From: Lysinibacillus agricola
Lineage (GTDB): Bacteria > Bacillota > Bacilli > Bacillales_A > Planococcaceae
Assembly: GCF_016638705.1 (NCBI RefSeq)
Contig: NZ_CP067341.1
Span: forward strand, 2,297,501 to 2,361,500
Length of the DNA stretch: 64,000 nucleotides
Reading direction: 5' to 3'
The translations under genes and the position numbers were made by a program. Below the pieces are notes generated by a model that was given only the letters and a program-made list of their open reading frames with translations, was not told the origin of the DNA and ran no database searches. Below, piece by piece: positions 62,365 through 64,000 of the stretch (position 1 is the first letter of the stretch; each line of letters opens with the position of its first letter).

Positions 62365-63018
62365 TCAATCTAATAACCAATCATGGGATTCATCGGCAAA
62401 ACTCTGAAGGGAATTCATGAATAAGCTTGCATGATAACCATCACATACAGCGTGGTGCATTTGTAAAGAAACAGGAAGATAAATAGCATTTTCCTTCTGC
62501 ACAAATTTACCTGCAGTGATAATCGGTAAAAGGTAATTACCTCCATTATTAATGTTGAGGTTAAAACCAGTAAATGAACTCCATGGAATCATTGATAGGT
62601 GAAAAATATTTTCAGGAATAGGGGATTTCGGAAATAAACGTATCCTACCGTTATATTTCTTTAAATCACTTTCGTAATTCTGATGGAACTGTTTAAAATT
62701 ATCCGATGTTTCTGTCCAAATGCTCGAAAATGTCTCTGATTCCTCATTAAAAATCGTGTAACTTGGATTTAATTTTTCCCAATAACCTAATTCAGCTTGG
62801 CTATTAAAACCCGTTCTAAATACAATATTAGTATTGACAGCTTTTGTCACCATATAAATGAACGCTGGATAAAACTTAAAATTATTATCTTTTATGTTTT
62901 TATAAAGAATGCTAATATCTATTTCTGACGTCATACTAAATGTTGTTTGTTGGGTAATATAATGCTCGAAATACTCGTGTCGATGCCAGTTCTTTCGATC
63001 AATTTTATTGAAAATCAT
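62365..63018 (-). CDS. cat: Chloramphenicol acetyltransferase, type A
   Basis: 217 residues. Catalytic His189 is in MHHAVCDGYH; GYWEKLNPSYTIF and the terminal FADESHDWLL fit the trimeric CatA family that acetylates chloramphenicol. The GGAGG ribosome site is inside a 14-bp hairpin and is preceded by a nine-codon leader, so expression should be induced by stalled ribosomes. Confidence 0.92.
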   Translation of the reverse strand: MIFNKIDRKNWHRHEYFEHYITQQTTFSMTSEIDISILYKNIKDNNFKFYPAFIYMVTKAVNTNIVFRTGFNSQAELGYWEKLNPSYTIFNEESETFSSIWTETSDNFKQFHQNYESDLKKYNGRIRLFPKSPIPENIFHLSMIPWSSFTGFNLNINNGGNYLLPIITAGKFVQKENAIYLPVSLQMHHAVCDGYHASLFMNSLQSFADESHDWLLD

Positions 63019-63024
63019 TATTAT

Positions 63025-63063
63025 TTGCCTCCTAAATAGTATTAATTTTTATTTAGGAGGCAA
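63025..63063 (-). promoter_or_regulatory. cat translational attenuator hairpin
   Basis: A perfect 14-bp stem (TTGCCTCCTAAATA / TATTTAGGAGGCAA) has an 11-base loop. One arm includes the cat ribosome site; the other overlaps the end of the leader ORF. Confidence 0.9.
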
Positions 63064-63082
63064 TTTTCACTGTTTTTTTCAT
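63053..63082 (-). CDS. cat leader peptide, 9 aa
   Basis: MKKTVKIAS, ATG 63082 with GAGGGTG upstream, ends inside the hairpin's first arm. Same layout as the leaders of cat-86 and pC221/pC194-type cat genes, in which a stalled ribosome frees the cat ribosome site. Confidence 0.8.
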   Translation of the reverse strand: MKKTVKIAS

Positions 63083-63119
63083 TCATTACACCCTCGTTTA
63101 TGATATTGTCTGATAAAAA

Positions 63120-63125
63120 ATTATA
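63120..63125 (-). promoter_or_regulatory. cat promoter -10 box
   Basis: TATAAT on the minus strand, about 40 bases before the leader start. The -35 region (TTGAGT or TATTGA) is poorly spaced. Confidence 0.5.
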
Positions 63126-63210
63126 TCCCATTTTTTGTTACTCAATATTCTAAATCCTTATTATATAGTAAAGTGGGCTTTCAAGGACAGCCATTAAATG
63201 AACATTACTA

Positions 63211-63732
63211 TTAACGGACAGTCCAATGCCATTTAATAGCATCTTTTTCAACACTTTTGACAAAATCATCTTTCCCGTCGCAATAGCCATTCATATCATT
63301 TGGATACTTTTCGGCAAGCTGACTCTTTAATTCCCCATACTGCCTGCAAACTTCGGGATACTCTCGAAGATAATCTCTAAATGCTAAATGTCTTTCTATT
63401 TCTTCAATGTTGTTATATTGAAAAGCGTGAATTTGGTGTGTGCGATGATCGCCACCTTTACGGAAATATCTTCTTCCAGTTATCCCGAATTCGCCCTTGA
63501 CTTCGTATCCAATCTCTTGAAATTGCTTAGAAAATGAATCCAATTTATTAATATCTTGGACTACTAGTAAAATATCAATAATTGGTTTTGCTTTTAGACC
63601 CGGAACCGATGTACTTCCAATATGAAAACTATTTACTAATTCTTCTTGAAGAATAGCCCTAATAGAATGTTCTTCTTTTTGATAGTCGCTGCTCCAATTG
63701 TGGTTATAATCTACAACTTTTATAAGCTTCAT
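63211..63732 (-). CDS. GrpB/UPF0157 family protein
   Basis: 173 residues. FHIGSTSVPGLKAKPIIDIL is the family's nucleotidyltransferase-like core (GS...D-x-D-like). Proteins of this group resemble minimal nucleotidyltransferases, and are often found near resistance genes. Function is not established. Confidence 0.88.
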   Translation of the reverse strand: MKLIKVVDYNHNWSSDYQKEEHSIRAILQEELVNSFHIGSTSVPGLKAKPIIDILLVVQDINKLDSFSKQFQEIGYEVKGEFGITGRRYFRKGGDHRTHQIHAFQYNNIEEIERHLAFRDYLREYPEVCRQYGELKSQLAEKYPNDMNGYCDGKDDFVKSVEKDAIKWHWTVR

Positions 63733-64000
63733 TCAATACACTCCATTCTTTGTTTTCATGTTACTTGACAAATTTTATATATTATTAAAGATAATAAAAA
63801 ATCTAATGCATTGTCAATTGTGCTATTTGAAAATAACTACAAAGCAGATGATTCGTTTTTTCGTGGTGTTGAAATGAACGGTTAAGAGTTTGATAGCAAC
63901 TCTTCATCACTCTAAAGGGGAGGAAAGCAACGCTCAATCTTTAATTTGCGTTGCTTTAATTAATTCTAAATATTGAGAATCCCCTAAACCATACTGAGGG
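63733..64000. other. Right end of the window
   Basis: No gene is seen. The hairpin AAAGCAACGC / GCGTTGCTTT at 63924-63957 is probably a terminator of a gene beyond the window edge. Confidence 0.5.

Noticed and set aside
1..64000. CRISPR arrays, tRNA/rRNA genes, known riboswitches
   Set aside because: No regularly spaced identical repeats, cloverleaf-like or rRNA sequences, or recognisable riboswitch cores were seen by eye; a covariance-model scan would be decisive.

Overview
The window is AT-rich chromosomal DNA of a Gram-positive, spore-forming-type Firmicute. The evidence is strong GGAGG-type ribosome sites, many TTG and GTG starts, lipobox signal peptides, a sporulene-type sqhC cyclase, PadR/MarR/GntR/DUF2087 regulators and an inducible cat leader. 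The gene mix looks most like Lysinibacillus or a relative; this genus call is an inference from content, not a match I could run. I see no rRNA, tRNA, CRISPR array or core-genome operon. It reads as an accessory region: transporters, acetyltransferases and resistance-type genes separated by gene remnants.

Layout. 1-9.3 kb: Nudix enzyme, Bcr/CflA-type efflux pump, two GNAT acetyltransferases, a fused TetR/methyltransferase remnant, PAP2 phosphatase, a NIPSNAP-like protein and a Cys/Arg-rich small protein. 9.4-14.2 kb: sqhC, a beta-lactamase-family serine hydrolase and an IS256 remnant. 14.4-18.8 kb: ABC ATPase, FtsX-type permease, PadR regulator and a membrane protein, preceded by palindromic operators. 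19-24 kb: a GNAT/DGQHR fusion remnant, topoisomerase III (topB) and several unrecognised gene tails. 24.8-33 kb: a phosphoester-import operon. It encodes a binding lipoprotein, an ATPase, a fused permease, a glycerophosphodiester phosphodiesterase and an inositol-monophosphatase-family enzyme. It also encodes a regulator that joins a LacI-type repressor to a complete solute-binding-protein domain, followed by a SemiSWEET. 33.5-37.6 kb: MarR regulator and a heterodimeric ABC exporter. 38-41 kb: LysR regulator facing an ATP-grasp/PEP-mutase remnant and an intact threonine synthase, probably what is left of a phosphonate antibiotic cluster. 41.2-42.05 kb: IS66 and IS3 fragments. 42.4-45.7 kb: a YtrA-type GntR/ABC operon with four matching operators. 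46-64 kb: GNATs, YiaA/B, TetR and small membrane proteins, a peptidase/Vat-acetyltransferase remnant, DHFR-like protein, a DHA2 pump with a divergent TetR, a DUF2087 regulator, SDR, DedA, ArsR with a quinone reductase, DUF418 protein, a frameshifted aminoglycoside nucleotidyltransferase, cat with a translational attenuator, and GrpB.

Three points stand out. First, the phosphoester operon: its enzymes suggest that imported phosphodiesters or monoesters are hydrolysed in the cytoplasm, under a regulator that appears to carry two ligand-binding modules. Second, the 38-41 kb locus: a divergent LysR gene, a PEP mutase tail with an in-frame stop, an ATP-grasp head and an intact threonine synthase fit a decayed APPA/rhizocticin-like pathway that kept its likely self-resistance gene. 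Third, remnants recur with the same form: the 5' part of one gene abuts the 3' part of another (TetR/methyltransferase, GNAT/DGQHR, ATP-grasp/PEP mutase, M20 peptidase/Vat), which points to repeated deletion in a fast-decaying region.
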